A DNA stretch of 64,000 nt from Firmicutes bacterium AF25-13AC (GTDB lineage: Bacteria > Bacillota > Clostridia > Lachnospirales > Lachnospiraceae). A program made the position numbers and the translations under genes. The stretch's first letter is position 1, and each line of letters starts with the position of its first letter. Below are positions 28,087 through 36,988 of the stretch, piece after piece. Location of the stretch: the NCBI GenBank assembly GCA_003478935.1, contig QUFP01000005.1, positions 62,001 through 126,000 on the forward strand. Direction: 5' to 3'. Below the pieces are notes generated by a model. The model searched no databases. It was not told the origin of the DNA and saw only the letters and a program-made list of their open reading frames with translations.

Positions 28087-29135
28087 ATGAGCAAGCAGAA
28101 TCTGGCGGTTATTTTGGAGGACAGTCCTCTGAGCATGAGATTTCATGTATGTCCGCATCTAATATTATTCAGTGCATTGATGCACAGCGTTACAATATCA
28201 TTTTAGTAGGAATTACAAAGGAAGGTCATTGGGTAGAGGCCGCTGATCTTAATGCAGTTTCGGATGGATCCTGGAGACAGTCAAAGACAAGTATTGTATT
28301 GTCACCAGATGCAACTAGAAAAGGTCTTTATCGTATGAGCGAGGACGAAAAGGCACAGTTTGTTCATCTTGATGTGATTTTCCCGGTACTGCATGGTTTA
28401 TACGGAGAGGACGGAACTGTTCAGGGCTTATTTAAGCTTGCAGGTATTCCGTTTGTTGGATGTGGTCTCTTTGCATCAGCTGCTGGTATGGATAAGCTTT
28501 ACACAAAGATTATAGTCGATACCCTTGGCATACGTCAGGCAAAGTATGTTCCTGTTTACAAGGAAGAGCTGCCTAAAATGGATGAGGTAGTTGCAAGAGT
28601 AGAGAGTGCACTGGAATACCCAGTATTTGTAAAGCCATCAAGAGCAGGATCTTCTAAGGGTGTAAATAAGGCAGCAAACAGAGAGCAGCTTAAGAGTGCA
28701 TTGGTTGAAGCAGCAGATAACGACAGAAAAATTCTGGTAGAAGAGACTATTATCGGCCGTGAGGTTGAGTGTGCAGTTCTCGGAAATCTTGATGTAAAGG
28801 CATCTGGTGTTGGTGAGATTCTTTCAGCAGATGAGTTCTACGATTTTGATGCAAAGTATTACAATTCCGAGTCTAAAACACTTGTTGATCCGCCGATGCC
28901 AGAAAATATGCGTGAGCAGATTCGTGAGGATGCTGTAAAAATCTTTATGGCACTTGATGGAAGAGGACTTTCAAGAGTTGATTTCTTCTTAACTGAGAGC
29001 GGTGTTGTGTTTAACGAAATCAATACCCTTCCTGGATTTACAGCAATTAGTATGTATCCGATGCTTTGGGAAGCACAGGGCATCCCGAAGAAAGAGCTTG
29101 TTCAGAAGCTGATTGATCTTGCATTCGAGCGCTGA
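28087..29135 (+). CDS. ddl: D-alanine--D-alanine ligase, frameshifted near the start
   Basis: ATG 28087 follows AAAGGGA and reads MSKQNLAVI, then one T appears to be missing at 28111-28115. Restoring it gives AVIFGGQSSEHEIS, the family's N-terminal ATP-binding motif, and the frame continues to 29135 for about 349 residues. ATP-grasp features follow: VFVKPSRAGSSKG, EETIIGREVECAVL and NEINTLPGFT. The enzyme joins two D-alanines for peptidoglycan and is essential in most bacteria, so the break is probably a sequencing error in a T homopolymer. Confidence 0.9.
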
Positions 29136-29183
29136 TTATAGTTGTGCAGGCAGGGTCTATATATAGAAAGGCAAGTGAAAAAC

Positions 29184-29609
29184 ATGACAAAGGACGTACT
29201 TGTAACGGTGCGCGGACTTCAGATGACACCGGACGGAGACGACACTATCGAAGTGACAACGACTGGAAAGTATTATGAAAAGGATGGAAAACGCTATCTT
29301 TTCTATGATGAGATTGGCGATGATACCAACCTAATTGTAAAAAATTCGATCCAGATTACAGAAGAACATGTATCTGTCAGCAAAAAAGGGCTGATCAATG
29401 CGCAGATGAATTTCGAGAAGGAAAACAAGCTTGTCAGTGTATATGAGACGCCTTATGGACAGATGGAGATGGGTGTGTATACGACTGGCCTCTGTCTTGA
29501 TGAACGCGATGATTTTTTAGAACTGAAGCTTGAATACTTGTTGGAGATAAACAATCAGCATGTCAGCGATAGTGAAATTTTGCTTCAGATTCGCCCACAG
29601 CAAAACTGA
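29184..29609 (+). CDS. DUF1934 family beta-barrel protein
   Basis: 141 residues from ATG 29184 with a moderate ribosome site (AAAGGCAAG); the frame is open 14 codons further upstream. The protein is rich in predicted beta strands (VLVTVRGLQM, YLFYDEIGDD, VYETPYGQMEMGVYTTGL), the pattern of the small DUF1934/YwiB lipocalin-like family. The function is unknown. It lies close behind ddl and ends in a bidirectional terminator shared with the opposite gene. Confidence 0.75.
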   Translation: MTKDVLVTVRGLQMTPDGDDTIEVTTTGKYYEKDGKRYLFYDEIGDDTNLIVKNSIQITEEHVSVSKKGLINAQMNFEKENKLVSVYETPYGQMEMGVYTTGLCLDERDDFLELKLEYLLEINNQHVSDSEILLQIRPQQN

Positions 29610-29624
29610 TCAGAAGATAGTAAA

Positions 29625-29663
29625 ATAAAAAGCCATGTATCAATGCGATACACGGCTTTTTGT
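29625..29663. terminator. Bidirectional terminator
   Basis: AAAAAGCC-TGTATC pairs with GATACA-GGCTTTTT around an AATGC loop, with A-run and T-run on the two sides; it serves the DUF1934 gene and the convergent membrane protein gene. Confidence 0.82.
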
Positions 29664-29671
29664 TTGTTGCT

Positions 29672-30169
29672 TTATTTGTTTTTCTTTCCCTTAGACTCTG
29701 TTTTCTCAGCAGTTGTATTCTTTACGCTCTTATCTTTTTTGAAGCGTGCGAAGAAACCTTTCTTCTTCGGCGGTGCCGGGATTGCTCCGCCGCGTACACT
29801 CTTAATTTCAGTGATGTAAATACCGCTGACAACAGCCTTGACTTCTTTTTTTACCGGGATGATTTCATACACCTTCGGGTCAGCAATAAGAGTCATGATT
29901 CTAGGACCAACCTTTGCTTTTACAAAAGGCATCTTCATGCGGCGCATGTACTTTGGAGTCTGTTGCAAAACCATATCCGGAAGATTTGCATCCTTAAGTT
30001 TCATTTTCTTTTTGTCGATAATTAACATGGATAGCGTTTGTTTCATCGCATCCATCTGCTCTTGAGAAACGGCCTGTTTTCTCTGCATTTTGGAGCCTAC
30101 AAAATAAAGCACTACCAAAAGCACAAGAATTACGGCAAGAATAATGAGCAAAATTTGCCACCAAGTCAT
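29672..30169 (-). CDS. Hypothetical single-pass membrane protein
   Basis: 165 residues from ATG 30169, placed after GATAGGAGG; the frame is open further upstream without a ribosome site. One N-terminal helix (about 5-25, WWQILLIILAVILVLLVVLYFVG region) is followed by a cytoplasmic domain with many Lys and Met residues and a strongly basic tail. The central VGPRIMTLIADPKVYEIIPVKKE stretch looks like a small folded domain. No family is recognised. Confidence 0.65.
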   Translation of the reverse strand: MTWWQILLIILAVILVLLVVLYFVGSKMQRKQAVSQEQMDAMKQTLSMLIIDKKKMKLKDANLPDMVLQQTPKYMRRMKMPFVKAKVGPRIMTLIADPKVYEIIPVKKEVKAVVSGIYITEIKSVRGGAIPAPPKKKGFFARFKKDKSVKNTTAEKTESKGKKNK

Positions 30170-30351
30170 TTGGCTTCCTCCTATCTGTCGTTCTGCCTTC
30201 TGCAGAACATTATCAGAAATATTATAACATCTTAACAAATAGGTTGCAACACAAATTTATCTTGAATTTGTCTTGAAATAAGTCATATTGAAAGAAAACG
30301 CAGAATAAAATAGATGGGGAAATAGATTTGCTTAGGAAAGGCGGTGCTATA

Positions 30352-31269
30352 ATGAAGGGAAAGATCGTGACATTAGTATTATTATTTTTGGCATCGCTTT
30401 TGTTTCCATATACTATGACGATTCTTTGTTTTGATACTGGTCTTATGTCTTATCAGCCAGAAGATTTGTATAGCGTGGTTCTTGAAAATGAAAAAACAGT
30501 TTCAGCAGAACAGTATCTTGTTGGCATTTTAGCGCAGGAGATAGATCCTTCAATGGAGCAGGAAACATTGAAGGCACAGGCTATTTTAGCAAGAACGTGG
30601 CTGTATCGTGCTATGGGAACAAAAACTTCTGTCTCAGAGAGTGAGCTTGCCATTCATGCGATGACGCTTTCGCAGATGAAAGCAGTGTGGGGCGATGATG
30701 AATATCTATATTATGAAAAATTATATGCAGCAGTGATTGAAACTGCCGGGCAGTGCCTTTATTATGGTGATGGGCTTGCAGCACCGCTTTTTCATAAGAT
30801 CAGCGCCGGGATGACGCGCTATGACCAGACAGGAGATTGTCCGTATCTTGTTGGTGTCGATTGTGTGTATGATGCTGAATCACCGGGATATCAGACGGTA
30901 AAACAATTTACAAAAGAAGAATTTGCAGGTAAGCTTAACCAGATTGATGATACGAGACAGCTTTCGGCACCGGTGAATGCAGCGGATGTGGCGCTGACAC
31001 TTGATGCACAGGGTTATGTTATGAATTTACAGGTGTCAGAGATTAGTTTTTCAGCAGAGGAAGCAGCGTTGGCACTAGGTATTCCGTCACTTTGGTTTCG
31101 ACTTGAAGATTACGCAGATACGATTAGAGTAATCGCAAAGGGTATTGGACATGGATATGGAATGAGTCAGTATGGAGCAGACAGGTATGCAGGGGAGGGA
31201 CGAGATTATAAATGGATTTTACAGCATTATTTTCAGGGATGTGAGGTAAAGGACAGTTCAAGCAGATAA
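30352..31269 (+). CDS. spoIID: SpoIID/LytB-domain protein (stage II sporulation protein D)
   Basis: 305 residues from ATG 30352 after AAAGGCGG. An N-terminal membrane helix (about 4-24) leads to a SpoIID domain: YLVGILAQEIDPSMEQETLKAQAILARTWL (about 60-90), cysteine pair CPYL/DCVY, and the final IGHGYGMSQYGADRYAGEGRDYKWILQHYF block. SpoIID is a lytic transglycosylase that removes peptidoglycan stem-stripped strands during engulfment of the forespore. The next gene is SpoIIQ-like, supporting a sporulation role. The glutamate in AQEIDPS matches the catalytic Glu position of the family. Confidence 0.85.
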   Translation: MKGKIVTLVLLFLASLLFPYTMTILCFDTGLMSYQPEDLYSVVLENEKTVSAEQYLVGILAQEIDPSMEQETLKAQAILARTWLYRAMGTKTSVSESELAIHAMTLSQMKAVWGDDEYLYYEKLYAAVIETAGQCLYYGDGLAAPLFHKISAGMTRYDQTGDCPYLVGVDCVYDAESPGYQTVKQFTKEEFAGKLNQIDDTRQLSAPVNAADVALTLDAQGYVMNLQVSEISFSAEEAALALGIPSLWFRLEDYADTIRVIAKGIGHGYGMSQYGADRYAGEGRDYKWILQHYFQGCEVKDSSSR

Positions 31270-31296
31270 AAGCTTTAAATATTTCTTTGTTTCTTC

Positions 31297-31324
31297 GTAT
31301 AACCGCACAAATATTGGCAAGAAT
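31297..31324 (+). promoter_or_regulatory. Candidate forespore sigma-F/sigma-G promoter of spoIIQ
   Basis: GTATA (31297-31301), 14 bases, then GGCAAGAAT (31316-31324), which fits the sigma-F consensus GyATA - about 15 - GGnnAnAnT. spoIIQ is a known sigma-F target in Bacillus. Confidence 0.6.
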
Positions 31325-31405
31325 AGGACTAAAGGGAGCAGGAGAAAGTTCCTGATCGCCTAATATACATTGTGCAGTTGTAATCGCACAGAAATGGAGA
31401 TCATT

Positions 31406-32242
31406 ATGAGAAAGTGGTATGCGTTTTTATCGGGGAAGAAGATGCTTGGCATTGGACTTGGCGCAGTCGTAGCACTTACTGCACTTTTGGCAGTGAATTT
31501 TTATCGTGAGCAAAATGAAAGGTATGTGACAACAAATGGGAGTGAAGCGCTGACACAAGCAGAACAGGCTAATAAAACACAATCAGATGGGATGCCGTCT
31601 GAGGCAAATCAGGTGGCAGAGGAGATGAACCATGAGCTTCCAGTTGGAAGTGAAGTTGGCGAGCAGCAGCTCGCAGAGCAGTCAGGGGAAAGTGAGGAGC
31701 TTGCCGCAAATGATGCGTCTGGACAGAATGCAAATCAGGACAGTATCCAGAATACAGAACAGGCAGCATCAGATGAAGTGGCAGAGGTTGCAGGTCAGAC
31801 AAGCCTTGTATCCATGAATTTAAATTTTGACTCATCAAAGAAGCTTCAGTGGCCAGTTGCAGGAAGAGAGCTTATCAAGTCTTTCTCAATGGACGGACTT
31901 GTATATTATCCAACATTAGAGGAATATAAGGTGTGCCCAGCAATTATGGTACAGGCAAAACCAGGTGATGCCGTTTTAGCGCCGGCAGACGGCGTTATCT
32001 CAAAAATCGCAGCAAATGAGGAGATTGGAACATATCTTTGCGTAACGCTTGGCGATGAATATCAGGCGATTATCGGAAATATGGACAATGTTTCAGTGGC
32101 AGAAGGTGATTATGTATTAAAGGGAACTGTGCTTGGCGGACTGGCAGAGCCGACTAAATATTATGTCACAGAAGGACCTAATTTATATTTTGAACTGCAA
32201 AAAAATGGAGAGCCGGTTGATCCGCTTGATTATCTTGAGTGA
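31406..32242 (+). CDS. spoIIQ: SpoIIQ-like M23 (LytM) domain protein with degenerate active site
   Basis: 278 residues from ATG 31406 after GGAGATC. A basic N-terminus and one membrane helix (about 14-32) lead to an acidic Gln/Glu/Ala-rich spacer (about 45-145) and a C-terminal LytM fold (about 155-278, WPVAGRELIKSF to DPLDYLE). The metal-binding motifs are missing: the usual HxH near the end reads NLYFE, and the first His/Asp motif is absent. The protein is therefore probably a structural partner, as SpoIIQ is in Bacillus subtilis, where it binds SpoIIIAH across the septum. It follows spoIID and has its own forespore-type promoter. Confidence 0.8.
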   Translation: MRKWYAFLSGKKMLGIGLGAVVALTALLAVNFYREQNERYVTTNGSEALTQAEQANKTQSDGMPSEANQVAEEMNHELPVGSEVGEQQLAEQSGESEELAANDASGQNANQDSIQNTEQAASDEVAEVAGQTSLVSMNLNFDSSKKLQWPVAGRELIKSFSMDGLVYYPTLEEYKVCPAIMVQAKPGDAVLAPADGVISKIAANEEIGTYLCVTLGDEYQAIIGNMDNVSVAEGDYVLKGTVLGGLAEPTKYYVTEGPNLYFELQKNGEPVDPLDYLE

Positions 32243-32330
32243 CAGAGCTTTGATACCAGATTGCAGGCAAGCTTGTACCGATTTTGGCTTTATGCTCTTT
32301 TAACCCAGGTATCTTCAAAAATAAATCATG

Positions 32331-32366
32331 AAAAAACGCGCAGGACCTAAATTCTGCGCGTTAAAA
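32331..32366. terminator. Bidirectional terminator
   Basis: A perfect 9-bp stem AACGCGCAG/CTGCGCGTT (32335-32343 and 32354-32362) with A-rich left and TTAAAATT right flank separates spoIIQ from the convergent CYTH gene. Confidence 0.78.
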
Positions 32367-32416
32367 TTATGGCAGCAATATAAAGCCGCATCTCGATGTT
32401 AGATTGTTTCATGTAA

Positions 32417-32869
32417 TTACGGCCGAATGCCCTTTGACATGTTGCTGTTGTGGTAGCGCGGATCAAGAGTTACATCCTCGCCAAACCATTTTGGAGGAAT
32501 AAAGCTTCTGGCAGCAGATTCATCAGGAAACTCAACCTCAACGAGCAGTACACCGTTTAAAGCACCGTCAAAAATATCTAGCTCGGCAGTCAGATCGTTA
32601 CCAATCGGGATGCGGTAGCGTGTCTTTGAAATTACAGTGCCGTCAGCTTTTACAATAAGATGCTCATAGGCTTCTTTTGTAAGCGGCAGGTTATATTCCT
32701 CACGAACCATCATGCCAGCGCCTTTGTATGTCATATAATAAGAATCACCGTCTCTTCGCACGCGCACGACAGGGGCAGTACACAGATATCCCTGTTCGAT
32801 GCGTGTGTGGGGATATGATTCTAAATTGTCAGGAAGCTTGACTGGGACAAATTTACGTTCAATTTCCAT
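32417..32869 (-). CDS. CYTH-domain protein
   Basis: 150 residues beginning with the diagnostic EIERKF motif and continuing with alternating charged strands typical of the CYTH triphosphate tunnel fold (TRIEQGYL, VRVRRDGDSYYMTYKG, KTRYRIPI, AELDIFDG, LLVEVEFPDE). Bacterial members hydrolyse inorganic triphosphate or related phosphates with a divalent metal; the substrate here is unknown. It is divergent from the DJ-1 gene, with a shared intergenic region holding an inverted repeat. Confidence 0.88.
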   Translation of the reverse strand: MEIERKFVPVKLPDNLESYPHTRIEQGYLCTAPVVRVRRDGDSYYMTYKGAGMMVREEYNLPLTKEAYEHLIVKADGTVISKTRYRIPIGNDLTAELDIFDGALNGVLLVEVEFPDESAARSFIPPKWFGEDVTLDPRYHNSNMSKGIRP

Positions 32870-32902
32870 AATAAATACCAGACCTTTCTATTGGTTATTG
32901 AA

Positions 32903-32932
32903 GTTCACGAGAAAAGTTTGCGAACCGTGAAC
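32903..32932. promoter_or_regulatory. Inverted repeat GTTCACG-N16-CGTGAAC between CYTH and DJ-1 genes
   Basis: GTTCACG (32903-32909) and CGTGAAC (32926-32932) are inverted arms, just upstream of a TATAAT at 32936-32941. The same arms occur upstream of pspA (46386-46404). It may be an operator for an unidentified regulator. Confidence 0.45.
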
Positions 32933-32968
32933 GCCTATAATGATTTTCAGAAATCAGTATATCCCATG

Positions 32969-32997
32969 TTGACATATTCATCAAGATTTTTTATACT
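32969..32997 (+). promoter_or_regulatory. Promoter of the DJ-1 gene
   Basis: Perfect TTGACA (32969-32974), 17-base spacer and TATACT (32992-32997), about 30 bases before the start codon. Confidence 0.82.
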
Positions 32998-33028
32998 GAG
33001 GTCAAAAAAAGAAAGGCAGGAAAAAAAT

Positions 33029-33571
33029 ATGGTTTACGCATTTATGGCAGATGGCTGTGAAGAGGTTGAGGCATTAGCAGTGATTGATCTTCTTAGAAGA
33101 GCAGGAGAAGAGGTAGAGCTTGTTTCTATACATAATAAAGATATGACACAGGGCTCTCATGGAATTGGAATTAAAAATGATGTCATGCTAAAAGATATTT
33201 TTGTTGATGCAGCAGATACTTTATTTTTGCCGGGCGGAGGTGTTGGAACTAAGAACTTAAAAGCGTGCGAAGAGCTTTCTAAGCTGCTTGTTTCACACAA
33301 TGCAAAGGGCGGACGTATTGCAGCAATCTGTGCAGCGCCGAGTGCACTTGGCATTTTAGGCATTTTGGAAGGAAAGAATGCAACATGTTATCCAGGCTTT
33401 GAAGACCAGTTAAAGGGAGCTAAGTTTAAGGCCGTTCCAGTTGTTACCGATGGAAATATTACAACAAGCCGCGGCATGGGTACATCTATATTGCTCGGAC
33501 TTGAGTTAGTAAAGCTGCTAAAAGATGAGGAAACATCAAAGAAGCTCACAGAAGCAATTATGATGCCGTAA
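33029..33571 (+). CDS. DJ-1/PfpI family protein
   Basis: 180 residues from ATG 33029, after GAAAGGCAGG and downstream of a strong promoter; the frame is open further upstream across that promoter. The family motifs are FMADGCEEVEALAVIDLLRRAG at the N-terminus (with the conserved glutamate), LFLPGGGVGT, and the nucleophile elbow AAICAAPSALG with its cysteine near residue 103. DJ-1 proteins act in glyoxal or protein-repair chemistry and oxidative stress; the exact activity here is not known. Confidence 0.88.
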   Translation: MVYAFMADGCEEVEALAVIDLLRRAGEEVELVSIHNKDMTQGSHGIGIKNDVMLKDIFVDAADTLFLPGGGVGTKNLKACEELSKLLVSHNAKGGRIAAICAAPSALGILGILEGKNATCYPGFEDQLKGAKFKAVPVVTDGNITTSRGMGTSILLGLELVKLLKDEETSKKLTEAIMMP

Positions 33572-33578
33572 TTATCGC

Positions 33579-33607
33579 TTGCAATTTTGAGGCTTGTGTT
33601 GTATAAT
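33579..33607 (+). promoter_or_regulatory. Promoter of the tig-clp operon
   Basis: TTGCAA (33579-33584), 17 bases, consensus TATAAT (33602-33607), with a further 90-base leader before tig. Confidence 0.75.
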
Positions 33608-33700
33608 CGTATATTGCAGACATATGACTAAAATAGATAGTAGTTAGATGTGGCAAGCGTCATATGATAAGGACGAAAGTTTTTTTAGGAGGAACCAGTA

Positions 33701-34979
33701 ATGAGTGTACAGGTAGAAAATCTGGAAAAGAGCATGGCAAAGCTGACAATTGAAGTCAGCGCTGAGCAGTTTGAGGCAGCCATGCAGAAAGCATATATCA
33801 AGAACAAGGGCAGAATTCAGCTGCCTGGTTTCCGCAAGGGCAAGGCACCTCGTGCTATGATCGAAAAGATGTACGGCGCAGGTATCTTCTATGAGGACGC
33901 GGCAAATGAGATTATTCCGGAAGCTTACGAAGAGGCAGCAAAGGAGAGTGGTTTAGTAATCACTTCTCAGCCAGAGATCGACGTAACACAGATCGAGAAG
34001 GGCAAGTCCTTCATCTTTACTGCAACTGTAGCAGTTAAGCCGGAAGTAACTCTTGGCGAGTATAAGGGTCTTGAGTATGAGGCACAGCCGGTAGAAGTTA
34101 CCGACGAAGAGGTTGAGGAAGAACTGAAGAAGGTTCAGAATCAGCAGGCAAGAACTGTAACTGTAGAGGATCGTCCGGTAGCTGACGGTGACATCGTTAC
34201 CATCGACTATGAGGGATTTGTTGACGGAACTGCATTTGCAGGCGGCAAGGGTACAGATTATGATCTGACCATCGGTTCTCACAGCTTCATCGATACTTTC
34301 GAGGAGCAGTTAGTTGGCAAGAATGCTGGCGAGGAGACTGAGGTTAACGTTACCTTCCCAGAGCAGTATCATGAGGCTAGCCTGGCAGGAAAGCCGGCTA
34401 CATTTAAGGTAACTGTTAAGGCAATCAAGCTAAGGAACTGCCAGAGCTTGATGATGAGTTCGCAAGCGAGGTTTCCGATTTCGAGACTCTTGATGAGTAC
34501 AAGGCTGATTTAAAGGCTAAGGCTTTAGAGCGCAAGGAGAAGGAGCTAAGACTGCAAAGCAGAACGCTTTAGTAGACAAGGCTGTTGAGAATGCATCCAT
34601 GGAGATCGCAGACGCTATGATCACTTCTCAGGCACGCAACATGGCAAATGATTTCGCACAGAGACTGCAGATGCAGGGCATGACTGTTGATCAGTATCTT
34701 CAGTACACTGGTCTGACAAGAGAGGCTCTTGTTGATCAGATGAAGCCGCAGGCTGAGACTCGTATTAAGAATCGTCTTGTTCTTGAGGCAATTGCTAAGG
34801 CTGAGAACATCGAAGTTTCTGACGAAGAGGTTGAAGCTGAGATGCAGAAGATGGCAGACGCATACAAGATGGAACTTGACAAGGTTAAGGAGTATCTTGG
34901 TGAGGCTGGCAAGGATAGCTTAAAGGATGATCTGGCTGTACAGAAGGCAGTTGATCTGATCGTAGACAGCGCAAAATAA
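33701..34979 (+). CDS. tig: Trigger factor, two single-base deletions
   Basis: ATG 33701 follows TAGGAGG. The first frame gives the ribosome-binding domain ([16 protein letters not shown], residues about 44-59) and the FKBP-type prolyl isomerase domain (about 150-240, containing [13 protein letters not shown]). It shifts out of frame at about 34429 where AAGCTAAG should read AAGGCTAAG, and again at about 34545 where GAGCTAAG should read GAGGCTAAG. With one G restored at each place the reading continues ELPELDDEF...[30 protein letters not shown] to the stop at 34979, giving about 427 residues with the chaperone C-domain. Trigger factor assists nascent chains at the ribosome; clpP and clpX follow. 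Confidence 0.92.
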
Positions 34980-34996
34980 TTATAACTATAAACAGA

Positions 34997-35024
34997 GGCA
35001 GCGGCAGAAAGCCGCTGTCTTTTG
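34997..35024 (+). terminator. Hairpin terminator between tig and clpP
   Basis: CAGCGGC/GCCGCTG around AGAAA is followed by TCTTTT. Its position suggests partial termination before clpP. Confidence 0.65.
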
Positions 35025-35032
35025 GAAAGGAT

Positions 35033-35625
35033 ATGGTGACATATATGGCATTAGTACCTTATGTGGTGGAGCAGACAAACCGCGGAGAGCGTTCTTATGA
35101 CATTTATTCCCGTCTTCTCAAAGAGAGAATTATTTTCTTGGGCGAGGAAGTGAATAATGTAACAGCAAACCTAATCGTGGCACAGCTGCTGTTTTTGGAG
35201 TCTGAAGATCCAAACAAGGATATCAGCTTTTACATCAACAGCCCGGGTGGTTCCATCAGCGATGGTATGGCAATTTACGATACGATGAAGTACATCAAGT
35301 GTGATGTATCTACAATCTGCATCGGTATGGCAGCCAGCATGGGCGCATTCCTTTTATCAGGAGGAACCAAAGGCAAGCGTTATGCGCTTCCAAATGCGGA
35401 GATCATGATTCATCAGCCGTCTGGTGGTTCCCAGGGTCAGGCAACTGATATGAAGATCGTGCTGAACATATTCTGAAAACAAAGGCACGCATGAACAGAC
35501 TTATGGCAGAGCATACAGGCCAGCCAGTTGAGAAGGTTGAGGCAGATACCGAGAGAGATAACTGGATGACAGCTGAAGAAGCAAAAGCATATGGCTTGAT
35601 TGATGAGATTATCACGAATCATTGA
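35033..35625 (+). CDS. clpP: ATP-dependent Clp protease proteolytic subunit, frameshifted
   Basis: From ATG 35033 (GGAAAGG upstream; ATG 35045 is an alternative) the frame covers the catalytic serine region ([15 protein letters not shown]) and histidine region ([10 protein letters not shown]). At about 35460 one base is missing: GTGCTGAAC should read GTGGCTGAAC. Restoring it continues [22 protein letters not shown]...[22 protein letters not shown] to the stop at 35625, about 197 residues as expected, with the catalytic aspartate region (TERDNWMTA). ClpP forms the tetradecameric protease chamber that works with ClpX, encoded next. Confidence 0.93.
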
Positions 35626-35644
35626 TGATTAAAGGGGATTGACT

Positions 35645-36949
35645 ATGGCAACAAGATCAGAGGATTTACGCTGCTCTTTCTGTGGAAAGTCGCAGAGACA
35701 GGTGCGCAAGCTGATTGCGGGATTAAACGGAAGTTACATCTGCGATGAGTGTACTGAGATTTGCTACGAAATTCTTCAGGAAGAAGAAAATGGCGAGGAA
35801 GAAGCAGGCGGATATAATCCAGGAGACATTAACCTGTTAAAACCAAAGCAGATCATGGAGCATCTCAACCAATACGTAATTGGACAGGATGAGGCAAAAA
35901 AAGCACTGGCAGTAGCTGTGTACAACCATTATAAGCGCATTACCCACATTGAAGAGAGCAGTGACGTTGAGATTCAAAAGAGTAATATTCTCATGCTTGG
36001 TCCGACTGGTTCAGGAAAGACTTACATGGCACAGTCGTTGGCGAAGTTACTCAATGTTCCGTTTGCAATTGCAGATGCAACTTCTCTGACAGAGGCCGGT
36101 TATGTGGGTGAAGATGTTGAAAACATCCTGTTAAAGCTGATTCAGGCAGCCGATTATAACATCGAGCGTGCAGAATACGGTATCATTTATATTGACGAGA
36201 TTGATAAGATCACGAAGAAGTCTGAGAATGTATCTATTACCAGAGACGTTTCCGGTGAAGGTGTTCAGCAGGCATTATTAAAGATTTTAGAGGGAACCGT
36301 AGCAAGCGTTCCGCCGCAGGGGGGAAGAAAGCATCCGCATCAGGAGCTTTTACAGATTGATACCACCAACATTTTATTTATCTGCGGAGGTGCATTCGAC
36401 GGTCTTGAAAAGATCGTAGAGAGCCGTCTTGGAAGTGGATCAATTGGATTTGGCGCTGAGATTATTGGAAAGGATGAGCGCAGCATCAGTGAATTGTTTG
36501 CGCAGGTGCTTCCAGAAGATTTGGTAAAGTTTGGACTTATACCAGAGTTTATCGGACGTCTTCCTGTTATGGTATCGCTTGAGCAGCTTGACGAGGCAGC
36601 TCTTGTAAAGATTCTTACAGAGCCGAAGAATGCGATTACAAAGCAGTACACGAAGCTGTTTGATATTGACGGTGTAAAGCTCACCTTTACAGAAGATGCA
36701 GTCAAAGCAGTTGCGAAGAAGGCACAGGAAAGAAAGACCGGTGCAAGAGGCTTACGAGCAATTCTAGAGTCCGTCATGATGGATACCATGTACGAGCTGC
36801 CTTCTGATGATACAGTAGGAGAATGTATCATTACTGAGCAGACAGTAGAGGGAACAGAAAAGCCGCAGATCGTGCGCCGCGATATTGAGGTTGTAAAGCG
36901 GGAAGAAAGAGCCCGCAGATTCCTGAATAAATCCGGGGAGACTGCTTGA
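35645..36949 (+). CDS. clpX: ATP-dependent Clp protease ATP-binding subunit ClpX
   Basis: 434 residues from ATG 35645 (AAAGGGG upstream). A zinc-binding C4 domain (CSFCGK...CDEC, residues about 10-40) precedes the AAA+ module with Walker [10 protein letters not shown], Walker [11 protein letters not shown] and the pore and RKH-type loops. The C-terminal small domain ends [11 protein letters not shown]. ClpX unfolds tagged substrates and feeds them to ClpP, encoded 19 bases upstream. The stop codon lies in the loop of the terminator hairpin that follows. Confidence 0.96.
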   Translation: MATRSEDLRCSFCGKSQRQVRKLIAGLNGSYICDECTEICYEILQEEENGEEEAGGYNPGDINLLKPKQIMEHLNQYVIGQDEAKKALAVAVYNHYKRITHIEESSDVEIQKSNILMLGPTGSGKTYMAQSLAKLLNVPFAIADATSLTEAGYVGEDVENILLKLIQAADYNIERAEYGIIYIDEIDKITKKSENVSITRDVSGEGVQQALLKILEGTVASVPPQGGRKHPHQELLQIDTTNILFICGGAFDGLEKIVESRLGSGSIGFGAEIIGKDERSISELFAQVLPEDLVKFGLIPEFIGRLPVMVSLEQLDEAALVKILTEPKNAITKQYTKLFDIDGVKLTFTEDAVKAVAKKAQERKTGARGLRAILESVMMDTMYELPSDDTVGECIITEQTVEGTEKPQIVRRDIEVVKREERARRFLNKSGETA

Positions 36950-36975
36950 CAGTCTCCCCCCTTTCTATTTTTATA
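36935..36975 (+). terminator. Terminator overlapping the clpX stop codon
   Basis: A perfect 10-bp stem GGGGAGACTG/CAGTCTCCCC (36935-36944 and 36950-36959) encloses the clpX stop TGA in its five-base loop; a run CCTTTCTATTTTTAT follows. Confidence 0.8.
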
Positions 36976-36988
36976 AGGGAGAAAAAAA

